Positions 27,268-37,289 of a DNA stretch of 64,000 bases are shown in pieces. The stretch's first letter is position 1, and each line of letters starts with the position of its first letter. The notes under the pieces were generated by a model. That model was not told the origin of the DNA. It did no database searches and saw only the letters and a list, made by a program, of their open reading frames with translations. Made by a program: the position numbers and the translations under genes. Origin of the DNA: Caballeronia concitans (GTDB taxonomy: Bacteria > Pseudomonadota > Gammaproteobacteria > Burkholderiales > Burkholderiaceae); the NCBI RefSeq assembly GCF_001544615.1, contig NZ_FCNV02000004.1:361722-425721 (forward strand), given 5' to 3'.

Positions 27268-27564
27268 TCACATCGCGCTGGCCGAGGTCATCGCGCCGCC
27301 TTCGACGCCATGCATCACCGCTGCGATGTTTCCAACAGCCGGCTGCACATAGACGGGCGGCGGCGCATCGAGCGGCAGCGGCGCGGGGCCTGAATCGGTT
27401 GCCTGCGGATACACCGGCACCGGAGGCGCGCTTTGTCCGCTCGACGCGACCGGAAAGAGCGGCCCGCCCACGATGCCCACGCCGATGAACGGATGCGCTT
27501 CTGCCACCGTCACGAATCCCGCGCTGAGTGCGAGCGCCAGTGCGATATGTCGAATGGTCTTCAT
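27268..27564 (-). CDS. secreted Pro-rich hypothetical protein
   Basis: A 98-residue protein with a signal peptide (MKTIRHIALALALSAGFV, cleavage after AEA near residue 24). The rest is rich in Pro, Val and Ala, with PPVPVYPQATDSGPAPL. It is probably periplasmic or surface-associated. The ATG at 27564 follows AAGGAGAACGAG. A similar small exported Pro-rich protein is encoded at 37290-37631. No function can be assigned. Confidence 0.7.
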   Translation of the reverse strand: MKTIRHIALALALSAGFVTVAEAHPFIGVGIVGGPLFPVASSGQSAPPVPVYPQATDSGPAPLPLDAPPPVYVQPAVGNIAAVMHGVEGGAMTSASAM

Positions 27565-27645
27565 CTCGTTCTCCTTGAGGGCTGCTGCCCGGTTCGTCGA
27601 TGAAACCATTTTGCAGCGCGAGAATGAGCGAAGAATGAGGGCGCG

Positions 27646-27867
27646 TCAGAAGAGTTCGGTGGAGAGCGGAAGCAGGCTCGTCCACTTGACTGCGGTGCGC
27701 CGCTCGATGCCGTCGTCGTGAATGGAACGAATCATCACACGCTCGCCGCGCGCCTCTCCCAATACTTCCACGATGCGGTTACGATAGCGCGCGAGCGTGC
27801 CTCTCGGTAGCTTGCGCGGCTCGCGTGTCTTGCGGCTCGCGCTCCTTCGGACGAATACGGCGTGCAT
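27646..27867 (-). CDS. small basic hypothetical protein
   Basis: A 73-residue basic protein. Its C-terminal part, RNRIVEVLGEARGERVMIRS, and the end WTSLLPLSTELF read like a small beta-barrel. No family is recognised. The ATG at 27867 was chosen because upstream sequence turns into the promoter region of the divergent SET-domain gene only 36 bases away. Confidence 0.5.
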   Translation of the reverse strand: MHAVFVRRSASRKTREPRKLPRGTLARYRNRIVEVLGEARGERVMIRSIHDDGIERRTAVKWTSLLPLSTELF

Positions 27868-27903
27868 GGGCGTGACGGCGATGGATGACGTGCCATCATA
27901 ACG

Positions 27904-28398
27904 ATGCCCGCGCCCGCGCTCAAACGACAATCCCTCAATACTGCGACCCGCCACACCATGCGCCGAACCATTGTCCGCAATTCGCCCGTTCATGGCCGGG
28001 GCGTGTTCGCCCTCGCCGATCTGCCCGCGGGCGCCATGCTCTTCGAATACAAGGGGCAGCGTCTTTCGTGGAAGGAAGCGCAGCGCGCGTACGAAAAGTC
28101 CAACGCGGAAGACGGCCACACCTTTTTCTTCGGACTGGACGATGGCCGCGTGATCGACGGCGCGCGCGGCGGAAACTCGGCGCGCTGGCTCAATCACAGT
28201 TGCGCGCCGAATTGCGAGGCAGAGCAGGAAGGCGAGCGCGTATTCATCCGCGCTATCCGTCCGATCGGCAAAGGGCAGGAGTTGTTCATCGACTATCAGC
28301 TGACGGTCGAAGGACGGCGCACGGCGGCGCTCAAACGGCTCTATGCCTGCCGATGCCAGGCGAAGCAATGCCGGGGAACGATGCTGTCGGACGGCTGA
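27904..28398 (+). CDS. SET-domain protein-lysine methyltransferase-like protein
   Basis: A 164-residue protein that is almost entirely a SET domain. The start is VRNSPVHGRGVFALADLPAG. The catalytic NHSCAPNCEA motif lies near residue 98 and the ELFIDYQL motif near residue 123, with a small post-SET cysteine group CRCQAKQCRG near the end. SET proteins methylate lysine with S-adenosylmethionine; bacterial targets are mostly unknown. ATG 27904 and ATG 27958 are both possible starts and neither has a clear ribosome site. It is divergent from a 73-residue gene. Confidence 0.9.
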   Translation: MPAPALKRQSLNTATRHTMRRTIVRNSPVHGRGVFALADLPAGAMLFEYKGQRLSWKEAQRAYEKSNAEDGHTFFFGLDDGRVIDGARGGNSARWLNHSCAPNCEAEQEGERVFIRAIRPIGKGQELFIDYQLTVEGRRTAALKRLYACRCQAKQCRGTMLSDG

Positions 28399-28402
28399 GC
28401 GT

Positions 28403-29647
28403 TCATCGTTCGAGCGCCTCGGCCACGAGCGGCGCTACCGCTTTCCGATACATCCCCGCCAGCTCGCGCGCGCGATGCCTAAGCGCATCGCGGTTCGCGT
28501 CGAGTGCGTCGCGCATCGCCGGTGCGAGGTCGTCGATCGGCACCATGTGCGGCATGTGCTCGATCTCCCACGTCTGAGCGTACGCGGCCTGCTTGCCGAC
28601 ACGCATCGTATCGTCCGAACGAACGATGTTCACGCGCGGCAACGCATACGCCATCGCGACGATGCGTCCATGCAGGCTGCTGCCCCCGAACCCCGCGCTG
28701 TGCGCGATGAGCGCGCAGATGTCCCACACGTCGAGCGAACGAAAGACCGTCACCTCGCGATGACGCATGCGCGCCGCGAGGCGCTCGTACACGGCGATGT
28801 CGTCGTGCCACGTCGCCGCGCCCGCGCGGAACAGCGCGATGCCGAAGCCGCTCGACGCCGCGAGCGCATCCAGTTGATGCGCAAGGCGCGCGAGCGTGGC
28901 GTCGTCGCCGAAATCCGCGCTGCATTGAACCGCGACGTAGCCGCGCGGAAACGCGCGCCGCACGCTGGCGACCGCATCGCGGCTCGCGTGCGCGCGAATG
29001 CGATCATCGAATAGCTCCGCAACGATCGACACCGAATCGGGCATCAGCCGCGCCGCGACGCCGGCCGCTTGCAGTGCGTTTTGCGTGTGCATGTCGCGCA
29101 CGCCGATGAAGTCGGCAGAGCGGAGTTTCGTCAGGACTTCGGCGCGAAACCCGGCGTCGCGTGAATCGAGCATGACGCCGCCGATGGCGTTGCAGCATAT
29201 CGACGACGCTCCCGCGAACGTCTCGCGGCCGACGATGTACGGCGCGAGCGCGTCGGTATGAAGCGTCGCGCGTGCCCATGCGCGGCGGTCGTCGGCCCGT
29301 GCGCCGTGACGCGCGATGCTCGCTTGCGCGTCTTCGGGCCGCGTGAGCATCACGGCGGCTTCCCAGGCGTCGCAGGTCAGCACTTCGCCGCCCGCGTGAA
29401 TGACGCCGACGGGCGCATCGCGCCAACGCGCCGCGAGCGAGGCCAGCGCCACGACGTGGTGACCGCCGCAGTCGCGCAGATCGCGCGCGGCGAGGCCGGC
29501 GAAGACCGGCTGCGCATCGGGACGATGCTCGCGCAGCAATCGCGCGATAACGTGCGCGAAGAGGATGTCGCCGAAGTTGTGCCGGTCGAATGCGCCGAAA
29601 ACGATGATGGGCCGCCGCGCGAGCGCGCGAGCCGAAGCGTTGGGCAA
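28403..29647 (-). CDS. polysaccharide pyruvyl transferase family protein
   Basis: A 414-residue protein with the family start IIVFGAFDRHNFGDILFAHV, the middle IGVRDMHTQNAL, and the C-terminal SAGFGGSSLHGRIVAMAYALPR (GSSLHGRI is the conserved GSRLHG-like motif). The family transfers pyruvate to surface sugars, though many members have other roles. The start is TTG 29647: AGGAGG lies 4 bases before it and an in-frame TAA sits just upstream. No other polysaccharide gene is near, so the target is unknown. Confidence 0.82.
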   Translation of the reverse strand: MPNASARALARRPIIVFGAFDRHNFGDILFAHVIARLLREHRPDAQPVFAGLAARDLRDCGGHHVVALASLAARWRDAPVGVIHAGGEVLTCDAWEAAVMLTRPEDAQASIARHGARADDRRAWARATLHTDALAPYIVGRETFAGASSICCNAIGGVMLDSRDAGFRAEVLTKLRSADFIGVRDMHTQNALQAAGVAARLMPDSVSIVAELFDDRIRAHASRDAVASVRRAFPRGYVAVQCSADFGDDATLARLAHQLDALAASSGFGIALFRAGAATWHDDIAVYERLAARMRHREVTVFRSLDVWDICALIAHSAGFGGSSLHGRIVAMAYALPRVNIVRSDDTMRVGKQAAYAQTWEIEHMPHMVPIDDLAPAMRDALDANRDALRHRARELAGMYRKAVAPLVAEALER

Positions 29648-29697
29648 ATGGCCTCCTTAATCAGCGATTCAATCTCCACCGGAACGCGGACGCGCGA

Positions 29698-29968
29698 TCA
29701 AAGCGTCACGCGCGTCACCCCGCCGCTCAATAGCAGGCAAACGCGCTCGCCGGCGTAGAACATCTGTCCATCGTCGGCCTGGGTGATCGCGCGCAGATCG
29801 CCGTTGGCGAGCCGCACCGTGATCTCGACTCCGTGATGACGGTCGAGCCGCCCTTGCACTTCATCGCCCCGCGACGGCACCCGCCAACCCGCCGATCACG
29901 CCCGTCAAGAGCGAGCCATGTCCGTGCCCGAACGCGCTTCCCGCGACCGCGATGATCGACTTGCTCAT
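29698..29968 (-). pseudogene. glycine-zipper SlyB-like protein, frameshifted
   Basis: From ATG 29968 (GGAG upstream) the frame reads MSKSIIAVAGSAFGHGHGS and VIGGLAGAVAG, then hits a TGA. A second frame continues with DEVQGRLDRHHGVEITVRL and ends GGVTRVTL at 29698. The two join if one G is removed from the run of four at 29867-29870. The joined 89-residue product has the glycine-zipper plus C-terminal beta part of SlyB/Pcp-like proteins, without a lipoprotein signal. This is the second homopolymer frameshift in the window, so sequencing error is possible. Confidence 0.65.
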
Positions 29969-30292
29969 GATGTGCTCCTCGCCTTCGGATGTGTAGGAAG
30001 GCATCGTAGCCACGCCGAATGAGCGCGTAACGAGGACGGCTGCGCGGCCGGCCACGGAACGCGCGAACGCCTGTCTCATCGACAGTCGGAAATAACGGCC
30101 GCATCCGTCGCCGGGCGTTGACGAAAATGATTCGCACAGCGCTTACAACGCGCGATTCGTATCCTAAGATTCTTCTCACCGCAGGCAGCGGCAGGACAGG
30201 CACGCGTCGGCTCGACCGCCGCAGCCTCGGCGAAAGTAGTCGTGTTGTTCGAAAAAAGAGCTTTCCCAAGTGTCAATAACTGGAGACAACGA
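29969..30292. other. intergenic region, no gene seen
   Basis: These 324 bases lie between the broken glycine-zipper gene and the sugar dehydrogenase gene. They should contain divergent promoters. A possible -10 (TATCCT, about 30156-30161) is visible but no good -35. I see no hairpin or conserved frame. Confidence 0.4.
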
Positions 30293-31561
30293 ATGAACGC
30301 AACTTTCAGGCTTTTGCCGTTGGCCGTCGGCGCGATGCTCGCCTGCCTGCCCGCCGCCCGCGCGGCGCAGGACAACGTCAACACGCTGTCGAACTTCCGG
30401 CAGACGGGCAACACGCAGCCAGCCGAGACCATTCCCCAGACCGGCAAGACCGCCGACGCGCTGCGCGACAACCTCAAGCAGATCAAGCTGCCGCCCGGCT
30501 TCAAGATCGAGCTGTACGCCGTGGTGCCCGAGGCGCGGCACATGGCGATCGAGCCGTCGACGGGCGTCGTGTTCGTCGGCACGCGGAAGAATCGCGTGTG
30601 GCAGGTGACGGATCGGACGAAGCAGCGCGTGGCAAGCGATGTCGTGCAGTTTGCGTCGTCGGTGTCGTTCAAGGTGCCGAACGGCGTGTGCTTCTCGCCC
30701 GACGGCGTGCTCTACGTTGCCGAACAGAATCGCGTGCTGGGCTTTCCCGCCGCGCAGTTCTTCGGCGAGGGCGGGCCGGACGTGGCGGCGGCCGTCGTCG
30801 TGCCGCAAGGCAAGCTGATACCGACGCAGTTCGAGAGTTTCAACCACGGCGCGCGTGCGTGCCGCGTCGGACCGGACAAGAAGCTGTACATCGCGCTCGG
30901 GCAGCCGTGGAACGTGCCGCCGAAGGACAAGCTCGCGGAGTTGGACCGCAACGGGCTCGCGGGCATCATCCGCATGGATCAGGACGGCAAGAACCGCGAA
31001 GTCTATGCGCATGGCGTGCGCAATTCGGTCGGTCTCGACTTCAATCCGAAGGACAAGACGCTCTGGTTCACGGATAACCAGGTCGACGGCATGGGCGACG
31101 ACACGCCGCCCGGCGAACTGGATCACGCGACGAAGGCCGGCGAGAACTTCGGCTTTCCGTGGTACGGCGGCGGCAAGGTGCGCACGGCGGACTACAAGGA
31201 TCAGAATCCGCCGGCGGGCGTGGTGTTCCCGCAGGTCGAATACGCGGCGCACGCAGCGGACCTCGGCATGTCGTTCTATACGGGCAAGATGTTCCCGCAG
31301 AAGTATCAGGGCGGCATCTTCGTGGCGGAGCACGGCTCCTGGAACCGCACGAAGCCGATCGGCGCGCGCGTCATGTACACGCAGATCAAGGAAGACGGCA
31401 CGGCCGGCGAGACCGAAATCTTCGCGGAAGGCTGGCTCACGGAGAGCGGCGAGTACATGGGCCGTCCGGTCGATGTGCAGGTGCTGCAGGACGGGTCGCT
31501 GCTCGTTTCGGACGACTACGCGGGCGCGATCTACCGCATTTCGTACTCGGGGGCGAAATGA
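30293..31561 (+). CDS. PQQ-dependent sugar (sorbosone-type) dehydrogenase
   Basis: A 422-residue periplasmic enzyme with signal peptide [20 protein letters not shown], cleaved after ARA near residue 25. It has the beta-propeller motifs of the sorbosone/glucose dehydrogenase family: [47 protein letters not shown] and [11 protein letters not shown]. It would oxidise an aldose or sorbosone with PQQ and pass electrons on. GGAGAC lies upstream of the ATG. Its stop overlaps the start of a cytochrome c gene (ATGA), which is the likely electron acceptor. Confidence 0.88.
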   Translation: MNATFRLLPLAVGAMLACLPAARAAQDNVNTLSNFRQTGNTQPAETIPQTGKTADALRDNLKQIKLPPGFKIELYAVVPEARHMAIEPSTGVVFVGTRKNRVWQVTDRTKQRVASDVVQFASSVSFKVPNGVCFSPDGVLYVAEQNRVLGFPAAQFFGEGGPDVAAAVVVPQGKLIPTQFESFNHGARACRVGPDKKLYIALGQPWNVPPKDKLAELDRNGLAGIIRMDQDGKNREVYAHGVRNSVGLDFNPKDKTLWFTDNQVDGMGDDTPPGELDHATKAGENFGFPWYGGGKVRTADYKDQNPPAGVVFPQVEYAAHAADLGMSFYTGKMFPQKYQGGIFVAEHGSWNRTKPIGARVMYTQIKEDGTAGETEIFAEGWLTESGEYMGRPVDVQVLQDGSLLVSDDYAGAIYRISYSGAK

Positions 31562-31875
31562 AGCGCGCGGCGGTCGCAGGCGCGCTCGCCTGCGTCCTGC
31601 TGACGCTTTCGCACGCGTCGCTCGCTGCCGGCGATGCCAAGGCGGGACGCGCGAAGGCGGCGCAGTGTCAGGCGTGCCACGGGCTGGACGGAATCTCGAA
31701 ACTGCCGGAAGCGCCGAATCTCGCGGGGCAGACGGAGGAGTATCTGGTGAAGTCGCTCAACGATTTCCGGTCGGGCGCGCGCCAGAACGAGTTGATGTCG
31801 GTGGTGGCGAAGGGCTTGTCGGATGCGGATATCGCGAATCTGGCGGCTTACTATCACGGCCTCGGGAAGCAGTGA
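31558..31875 (+). CDS. class I cytochrome c, c4/c553-like
   Basis: A 105-residue periplasmic protein with a signal peptide to about residue 23 (ASLAAGDA). One heme-binding site CQACHG lies near residue 37, with the distal Met candidate in [14 protein letters not shown]. It overlaps the sugar dehydrogenase gene by 4 bases, so the two are translated together. It probably carries electrons from that enzyme to a terminal oxidase. Confidence 0.92.
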   Translation: MKRAAVAGALACVLLTLSHASLAAGDAKAGRAKAAQCQACHGLDGISKLPEAPNLAGQTEEYLVKSLNDFRSGARQNELMSVVAKGLSDADIANLAAYYHGLGKQ

Positions 31876-31927
31876 CGGGGTTCCGGCGCGTGTTGCCGGG
31901 CGACTTCGAATTTTTTCGGGTAAACGC

Positions 31928-32022
31928 TTGACTTGGTGGACTAAGGGTTTATACTAGCTCTTGTCTCCTCCATGTCTCAACCGATGTGGATTCAAGCCCG
32001 CTCACTGAGCGGGCTTTTTTTT
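31928..32022 (+). ncRNA. candidate short sRNA with its promoter and terminator
   Basis: A promoter TTGACT (31928-31933), 16-base spacer and TATACT (31950-31955) predicts a start near 31962. About 34 bases later a perfect 10-bp stem (31995-32004 with 32006-32015; effective loop a few bases) is followed by eight T. The RNA would be about 60 nt. Its unpaired 5' part has TGTCTCCTCC, complementary to a strong Shine-Dalgarno sequence. There is no open frame. It follows the cytochrome gene but has its own promoter. Short anti-Shine-Dalgarno sRNAs are known from Burkholderia; whether this belongs to one of those families I cannot tell. Confidence 0.72.
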
Positions 32023-32076
32023 GGGCTTGTGGTTTGTCGGCTTAGGGCGTCCGCAGTCCCACGTTCAATCCCTTGG

Positions 32077-32155
32077 TTGTCCACAATTTTAGTGGGCAAG
32101 CATGTGGATATCCTGAGCATCGCTGGGCCAACGCGTTGATCCGAAACGTGTTTCC
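32077..32155 (+). repeat. 79-bp intergenic repeat, copy 1
   Basis: It begins with TTGTCCACA (32077-32085) and carries the inverted partner TGTGGATAT (32103-32111). These are followed by CCTGAGCATCG, then GCCAACGCGTTGAT and AAACGTGTTTCC. The two 9-mers resemble DnaA boxes facing each other. Three other copies are at 32242, 49172 and 49355. Confidence 0.85.
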
Positions 32156-32241
32156 CGTCCGGTGCGTGTGGCGTGCGGGTCGTTCAGTCGACGACCTCAT
32201 CGAAGTTGAGATCGGCCCCATGAACGCCGCCCGCGCCCTCC

Positions 32242-32316
32242 TTGTCCACAGAAAAAGTGGAATACCCTGTGGATATCCGTCTAGCCAACCGCCTAACGCG
32301 TTGATCGCAAAGCACT
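32242..32316 (+). repeat. 79-bp intergenic repeat, diverged copy 2
   Basis: Same order as copy 1: TTGTCCACA (32242-32250), TGTGGATAT (32268-32276), then GCCAACCGCCTAACGCGTTGAT. The middle and the end have drifted, while both 9-mers are intact, which hints at selection on them. About 86 bases separate it from copy 1. Confidence 0.75.
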
Positions 32317-32359
32317 AACCGCCCGCGCCGCACAACGCGCCCGCTTCGGCCGGCGGCCG

Positions 32360-32545
32360 TTAATGGGCTTGAGGCGCGCACGACGCCAGCATCGCGCCCA
32401 CGCGATGAATCTCCGCGCCGATCATCGTTTGCGGCGCGGTCACCGCGTCGAGTTCTTCAGCCGCGGAGCGCGGCAGCGCAAACGCAATCGTGCCGGCCGC
32501 GACCAGCGCCACGATCATCGATAAGAACCAGGAAAAGACGTACAT
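32360..32545 (-). CDS. small membrane protein
   Basis: A 61-residue protein with one N-terminal transmembrane helix (FSWFLSMIVALVAAGTIAFA, residues 4-23) and a soluble tail containing IGAEIHRVGAMLASC. GAGGTGCCGGCG precedes the ATG at 32545. It stands alone between the repeats and the GST gene. No function known. Confidence 0.55.
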   Translation of the reverse strand: MYVFSWFLSMIVALVAAGTIAFALPRSAAEELDAVTAPQTMIGAEIHRVGAMLASCAPQAH

Positions 32546-32670
32546 CGCCGGCACCTCGCAGGAAACTCGTCGTCTGGATCGGCGCTCGCGAACGTCAGCG
32601 CCTGATGTGCAGAGTAGAGCCCCGCAGCCGAGCAGACAGCCCCGCGGAAGGAGGGACTTGAAGGAGGGAA

Positions 32671-33336
32671 TCAGCGCATGTCCGGCGCCGGAACCGGCGA
32701 TACGCCTTGCGCCCGCGCCGCGTCGTCCTGCGCGCGCATCGCGCGTCGAAAGCCTTCGCGTTCGCGCAGCCGCGTCCAGTATCGGGCGATGGAATCGGCG
32801 AATCGCTCGCTCAAGCCTAGATGTTCCGCGAGCATCAGCGCATAGCCGACGGAAATGTCCGCCGCCGTGAAGCGCCCCGCGCACAAGAAATCCTGGCGCT
32901 CGAGCAGCGGCGCGAGCGTGCGCAGCCGCGCGTGAAACCACTTCGCGTAGTCTTCGGCGACTTGCGGCTGCCTGCGCTCCGGCGGCTCGAAATGCGTGTA
33001 GCGCAGAACGAGCGTCTGCGGAAACGTGAGCGTCGCCTCGCCGAAATGCAGGAAGTTGAGATAGCGCCCGAAATCTGCTTCGTGCGGCGCGACATCGAGC
33101 GCGCCCGCCGAATACCGCGCCGCCAGATACTGGCAGATCGCCGCCGATTCCGTCATGAAAAGCGCATCGTCCTCGAAGGCGGGCACGGTGCCGAGCGGAT
33201 TCACATCGAGATAAATGCGCGCCATCATGCGCGGCGGAAACGGCAGCATTTTCAGCGCGTACGGCACGCCGATTTCCTCCAGCGCCCAAAGCGGCCGGAA
33301 CGACCGCGCGCTCACGCAATGATGCAGCGTAATCAC
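32671..33336 (-). CDS. glutathione S-transferase family protein
   Basis: A 221-residue cytosolic GST. The N-terminal thioredoxin-like domain has HHCVSARSFRPLWALEE and the glutathione-binding NPLGTVPAFEDDALFMTESA (Pro and Glu-Ser present). The helical C-terminal domain has FTAADISVGYALMLAEHLG. The start is GTG 33336, the only one that gives a normal N-terminus. It lies 22 bases after the enoyl-CoA hydratase gene, probably in one operon. Substrate unknown. Confidence 0.88.
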   Translation of the reverse strand: MITLHHCVSARSFRPLWALEEIGVPYALKMLPFPPRMMARIYLDVNPLGTVPAFEDDALFMTESAAICQYLAARYSAGALDVAPHEADFGRYLNFLHFGEATLTFPQTLVLRYTHFEPPERRQPQVAEDYAKWFHARLRTLAPLLERQDFLCAGRFTAADISVGYALMLAEHLGLSERFADSIARYWTRLREREGFRRAMRAQDDAARAQGVSPVPAPDMR

Positions 33337-33358
33337 GCCGCTTCTCGCTGTCGAGGAT

Positions 33359-34156
33359 TCACGCGAGCCACGACGGCTTGCGCTTCTCGAGGAAACTGCG
33401 CACGCCTTCGCGTCCTTCGTCCGATGCGCGGATGCGCGCGATGCGATCGGCCGTATCGGAGATGAGCACGTCGTCGATGGCGCGGTCCGCGAGTTCCACC
33501 ACCAGCCGCTTGCACTCGCGCACCGCGTTCGGACTGTTCGACGCAATGCTCGCCGCGATGCCGTCGACGGTCTGATCGAGCGCATCGCTCGCGACGACCT
33601 GATGCACGAAGCCGATGCGCGACGCCTCGGCCGCATCGAAGCGCTCGGCGCTCACGAAGTAACGATGCGCGGCGCGCGCGCCCATCGCGCGGATCACGTA
33701 TGGCGCGATCGTCGCGGGCATCAGGCCGAGTTTCGCTTCGGACAGGCAGAACTGCGCCGTGTCGGCGGCGACGGCGATATCGCACGCGGCGACGAGGCCC
33801 ATGCCGCCCGCGTAGGCATCGCCCTGAACGCGCGCGATCACCGGCTTCGCGCTCGTGTAAATGGTGTTGAGCATGGTCGCGAGGCCGAGCGCGTCCGCGC
33901 GATTTTCGGCTTCCGTGAAGCCCGCCATGCGCTTCATATAGTTGAGGTCCGCGCCCGCGCAGAACGCGGGGCCGTTCGCGGCGAGCACGATCGCGCGCAC
34001 GCTGGCGTCGTCATTGAGCGCGCGGAAAGCGGCGGTCAGTTCGACGATAGCCGCGTCGTCGAACGCGTTGCGCACGTCCGGGCGATCGAGCGTCACGCGC
34101 GCGACAGGACCATCGACCGCGAGCTTCAGGCGTTGCAGGTTCATTGCGTCGCTCAT
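33359..34156 (-). CDS. enoyl-CoA hydratase/isomerase family protein
   Basis: A 265-residue crotonase-fold protein. Family motifs are VTLDRPDVRNAFDD, the oxyanion-hole segment LAANGPAFCAGADLNYMKRM near residue 65, and GDAYAGGMGLVAACDIAVA near residue 110, with the first catalytic Glu position occupied by Ala in LSEAKLGLMPA nearby. The closest type is methylglutaconyl-CoA hydratase-like. ATG 34156 was chosen because GGAGA lies 9 bases upstream; the ATG five codons earlier overlaps that site. It is the first gene before a GST. Confidence 0.88.
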   Translation of the reverse strand: MSDAMNLQRLKLAVDGPVARVTLDRPDVRNAFDDAAIVELTAAFRALNDDASVRAIVLAANGPAFCAGADLNYMKRMAGFTEAENRADALGLATMLNTIYTSAKPVIARVQGDAYAGGMGLVAACDIAVAADTAQFCLSEAKLGLMPATIAPYVIRAMGARAAHRYFVSAERFDAAEASRIGFVHQVVASDALDQTVDGIAASIASNSPNAVRECKRLVVELADRAIDDVLISDTADRIARIRASDEGREGVRSFLEKRKPSWLA

Positions 34157-34272
34157 GCTTTTCGTCTCCATTGGCGCGTCGCTTGAGCATCGCTCACGTT
34201 TCGCACGCGCCGTGTGTTCATCAGCGTTCAGTCTCCACGATAACCGCTCGCATCGTCAACTTCATCGCGTGA

Positions 34273-35166
<894 letters not shown>

Positions 35167-35173
35167 TCCGGCC

Positions 35174-35854
35174 ATGCCGATCGATTCCGCCGATCTTCAA
35201 GCCATCGCGCTGACGCTCGAACTGGCGTCGCTGACGACGGCGCTCTTGCTCGTCATCGGCACGCCGATCGCGTGGTGGCTCGCGCGCACCGCGTCGCGCT
35301 GGAAGGGCGTCGTCGGCGCGGTCGTGGCGCTGCCGCTCGTGCTGCCGCCGACGGTCATCGGCTTCTATCTGCTCGTGCTGTCGGGGCCGAACGGTTTCGT
35401 CGGCAAGCTCACGCAGGCGGCGGGCATCGGCTTGCTGCCGTTCACGTTCGCGGGACTCGTCGCCGGTTCGGTGCTGTATTCGATGCCCTTCGTCGTGCAG
35501 CCGCTTCAGAACGCATTCGAAGCGATGGGCCGCCGCCCGCTCGAAGCCGCCGCGACCTTACGCGCGGGTCCGTGGGACACGTTCTTCGCGGTGGCGTTGC
35601 CGCTTGCGCGGCCGGGCATCGTGACGGCGGCGATTCTCGGCTTCGCGCATACCGTCGGGGAATTCGGCGTCGTATTGATGATCGGCGGCAATATTCCCGG
35701 GCGCACGCGCGTGGTCTCCGTGCAGATCTACGACCACGTCGAAGCGCTCGAATACGCGCAGGCGCACTGGCTCGCGGGCGGCATGGTGCTGTTCTCGTTC
35801 GCCGTTCTTCTCTTGTTGTATTCGACGCGCCGACCCGCCGCCGTTCATGTCTGA
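35174..35854 (+). CDS. modB: molybdate ABC transporter permease
   Basis: A 226-residue inner membrane protein with five or six helices. It has the ModB features [16 protein letters not shown] near residue 55 and the EAA loop [25 protein letters not shown] (as [14 protein letters not shown]) near residue 125. It follows modA by 7 bases and overlaps modC by 8 bases. Confidence 0.96.
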   Translation: MPIDSADLQAIALTLELASLTTALLLVIGTPIAWWLARTASRWKGVVGAVVALPLVLPPTVIGFYLLVLSGPNGFVGKLTQAAGIGLLPFTFAGLVAGSVLYSMPFVVQPLQNAFEAMGRRPLEAAATLRAGPWDTFFAVALPLARPGIVTAAILGFAHTVGEFGVVLMIGGNIPGRTRVVSVQIYDHVEALEYAQAHWLAGGMVLFSFAVLLLLYSTRRPAAVHV

Positions 35855-36995
35855 ACTCATCTCATCCCACGCGGCGCTCGACGGCGCGAAGAACCGCGAC
35901 AAGGCGAAAGCCATCGAAGCGCGCTTCGTCGTCGAACAGGGCGGCTTCACGCTCGATCTCGACCTGACGCTGCCGGGACGCGGCATCACCGCGATCTTCG
36001 GCGATTCCGGTTCCGGCAAGACGACGGTTCTGCGCTGCCTCGCGGGCCTCGCGCGGCCGAAAAAAGGACGGCTCGTCGTCAACGGTGAAGTCTGGCTCGA
36101 CACCGATCGCCGCATCTTCCTGCCGACGCACAAGCGTCCGCTCGGCTACGTCTTTCAGGAAGCGAGCCTCTTTCGGCACTTAAGCGTGATGAAGAACCTG
36201 CGCTTCGGGCTGGACCGCGTGCCGGCCGCGATGCGCCGCGTCGATCTGATGCACGCGGCGGACCTGCTCGGCATCGCGCATTTGCTCGATCGCATGCCGG
36301 CCGGGTTGTCGGGCGGCGAGAAGCAGCGCGTGGGCATCGCGCGGGCGCTTTTGACGAGTCCGCGACTGTTGCTGCTCGACGAGCCGCTCGCATCGCTCGA
36401 TCAGAAGCGCAAGCTCGAAATCCTGCCGTATCTCGAACGCCTGCACGATCAACTCGACATTCCGATGCTCTACGTGAGCCACGCGCCCGAGGAAGTCGCG
36501 CGGCTCGCGGATCATCTCGTGCTGCTCGACGGCGGTCGCGCGATGGCAAGCGGGCCGATCACCGAAACGCTCGCGCGGCTCGATCTGCCGATGGCGCTTG
36601 CCGACGATGCATCCGTCGTGCTCGAAGGCGTCGTCGCCGGTCACGACGCACGTTACCAGCTCTTGACGCTCGCGCTGCCCGGCGCCCGCGCGACGCTGAC
36701 CGTGCTCCACGCGCCGGCCGACATCGGGCAGACAATGCGCGTCGCCGTGAAGGCGCGCGACGTGAGCCTCATCACGGGCGAGCGCGGCGAAACGCACAGC
36801 AGCGTGCTGAACGTGCTCGCGGCGACCGTCGTCGCGATCGCGGCGGACACGCATCCGTCGCAAGCCGTCGTGCGGCTGGACATCGACGGCTCGCCGCTGC
36901 TCGCGCGCGTCACGCGCTATTCGCTGGACCGGCTGGGGATCGCGGTCGGCATGCGCGTGTGGGCGCAGGTCAAGGCCGTGTCGCTGCTTGCCTGA
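35847..36995 (+). CDS. modC: molybdate ABC transporter ATP-binding protein
   Basis: A 382-residue ATPase. The N-terminal ABC domain has Walker [14 protein letters not shown] near residue 50, signature [16 protein letters not shown] and Walker [15 protein letters not shown]-terminal TOBE/Mop domain (about residues 310-382), typical of ModC, binds molybdate and can inhibit transport. An N-terminal extension of about 20 residues ([14 protein letters not shown]) is not typical. The start codon overlaps the end of modB. Confidence 0.95.
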   Translation: MSELISSHAALDGAKNRDKAKAIEARFVVEQGGFTLDLDLTLPGRGITAIFGDSGSGKTTVLRCLAGLARPKKGRLVVNGEVWLDTDRRIFLPTHKRPLGYVFQEASLFRHLSVMKNLRFGLDRVPAAMRRVDLMHAADLLGIAHLLDRMPAGLSGGEKQRVGIARALLTSPRLLLLDEPLASLDQKRKLEILPYLERLHDQLDIPMLYVSHAPEEVARLADHLVLLDGGRAMASGPITETLARLDLPMALADDASVVLEGVVAGHDARYQLLTLALPGARATLTVLHAPADIGQTMRVAVKARDVSLITGERGETHSSVLNVLAATVVAIAADTHPSQAVVRLDIDGSPLLARVTRYSLDRLGIAVGMRVWAQVKAVSLLA

Positions 36996-37289
36996 GCGCG
37001 AGGTGCTGCAGCAGCGTGATGGTCTTGCAATCGACGATTTCGCAAGCGGTCTTTCGTCGCGATTCCATTCTTCATTCGAGCCTTCTCCAATCAGTTTTCC
37101 GACGACAGCGCCGTCACCCTGGCTGTCGATTATTACGGGGTAACGCGCCGAAAAAAACATCGGGCGCGATGTAATTGAAATTCTTTCGCAACTGGCATAG
37201 CGTTGAAAAATGCGCCGGACGGGGTTCGAGCGGGAGTCCAAAATTCCCTGCGAAGAAGCAACGGCGCGGGAATTTTTCTGGAGAACGTC

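Noticed and set aside
32073-32318. Small frames inside the 79-bp repeats that give similar peptides at both loci
   Set aside because: The peptide similarity follows from the DNA repeat; frames have no ribosome site and break outside the repeat.
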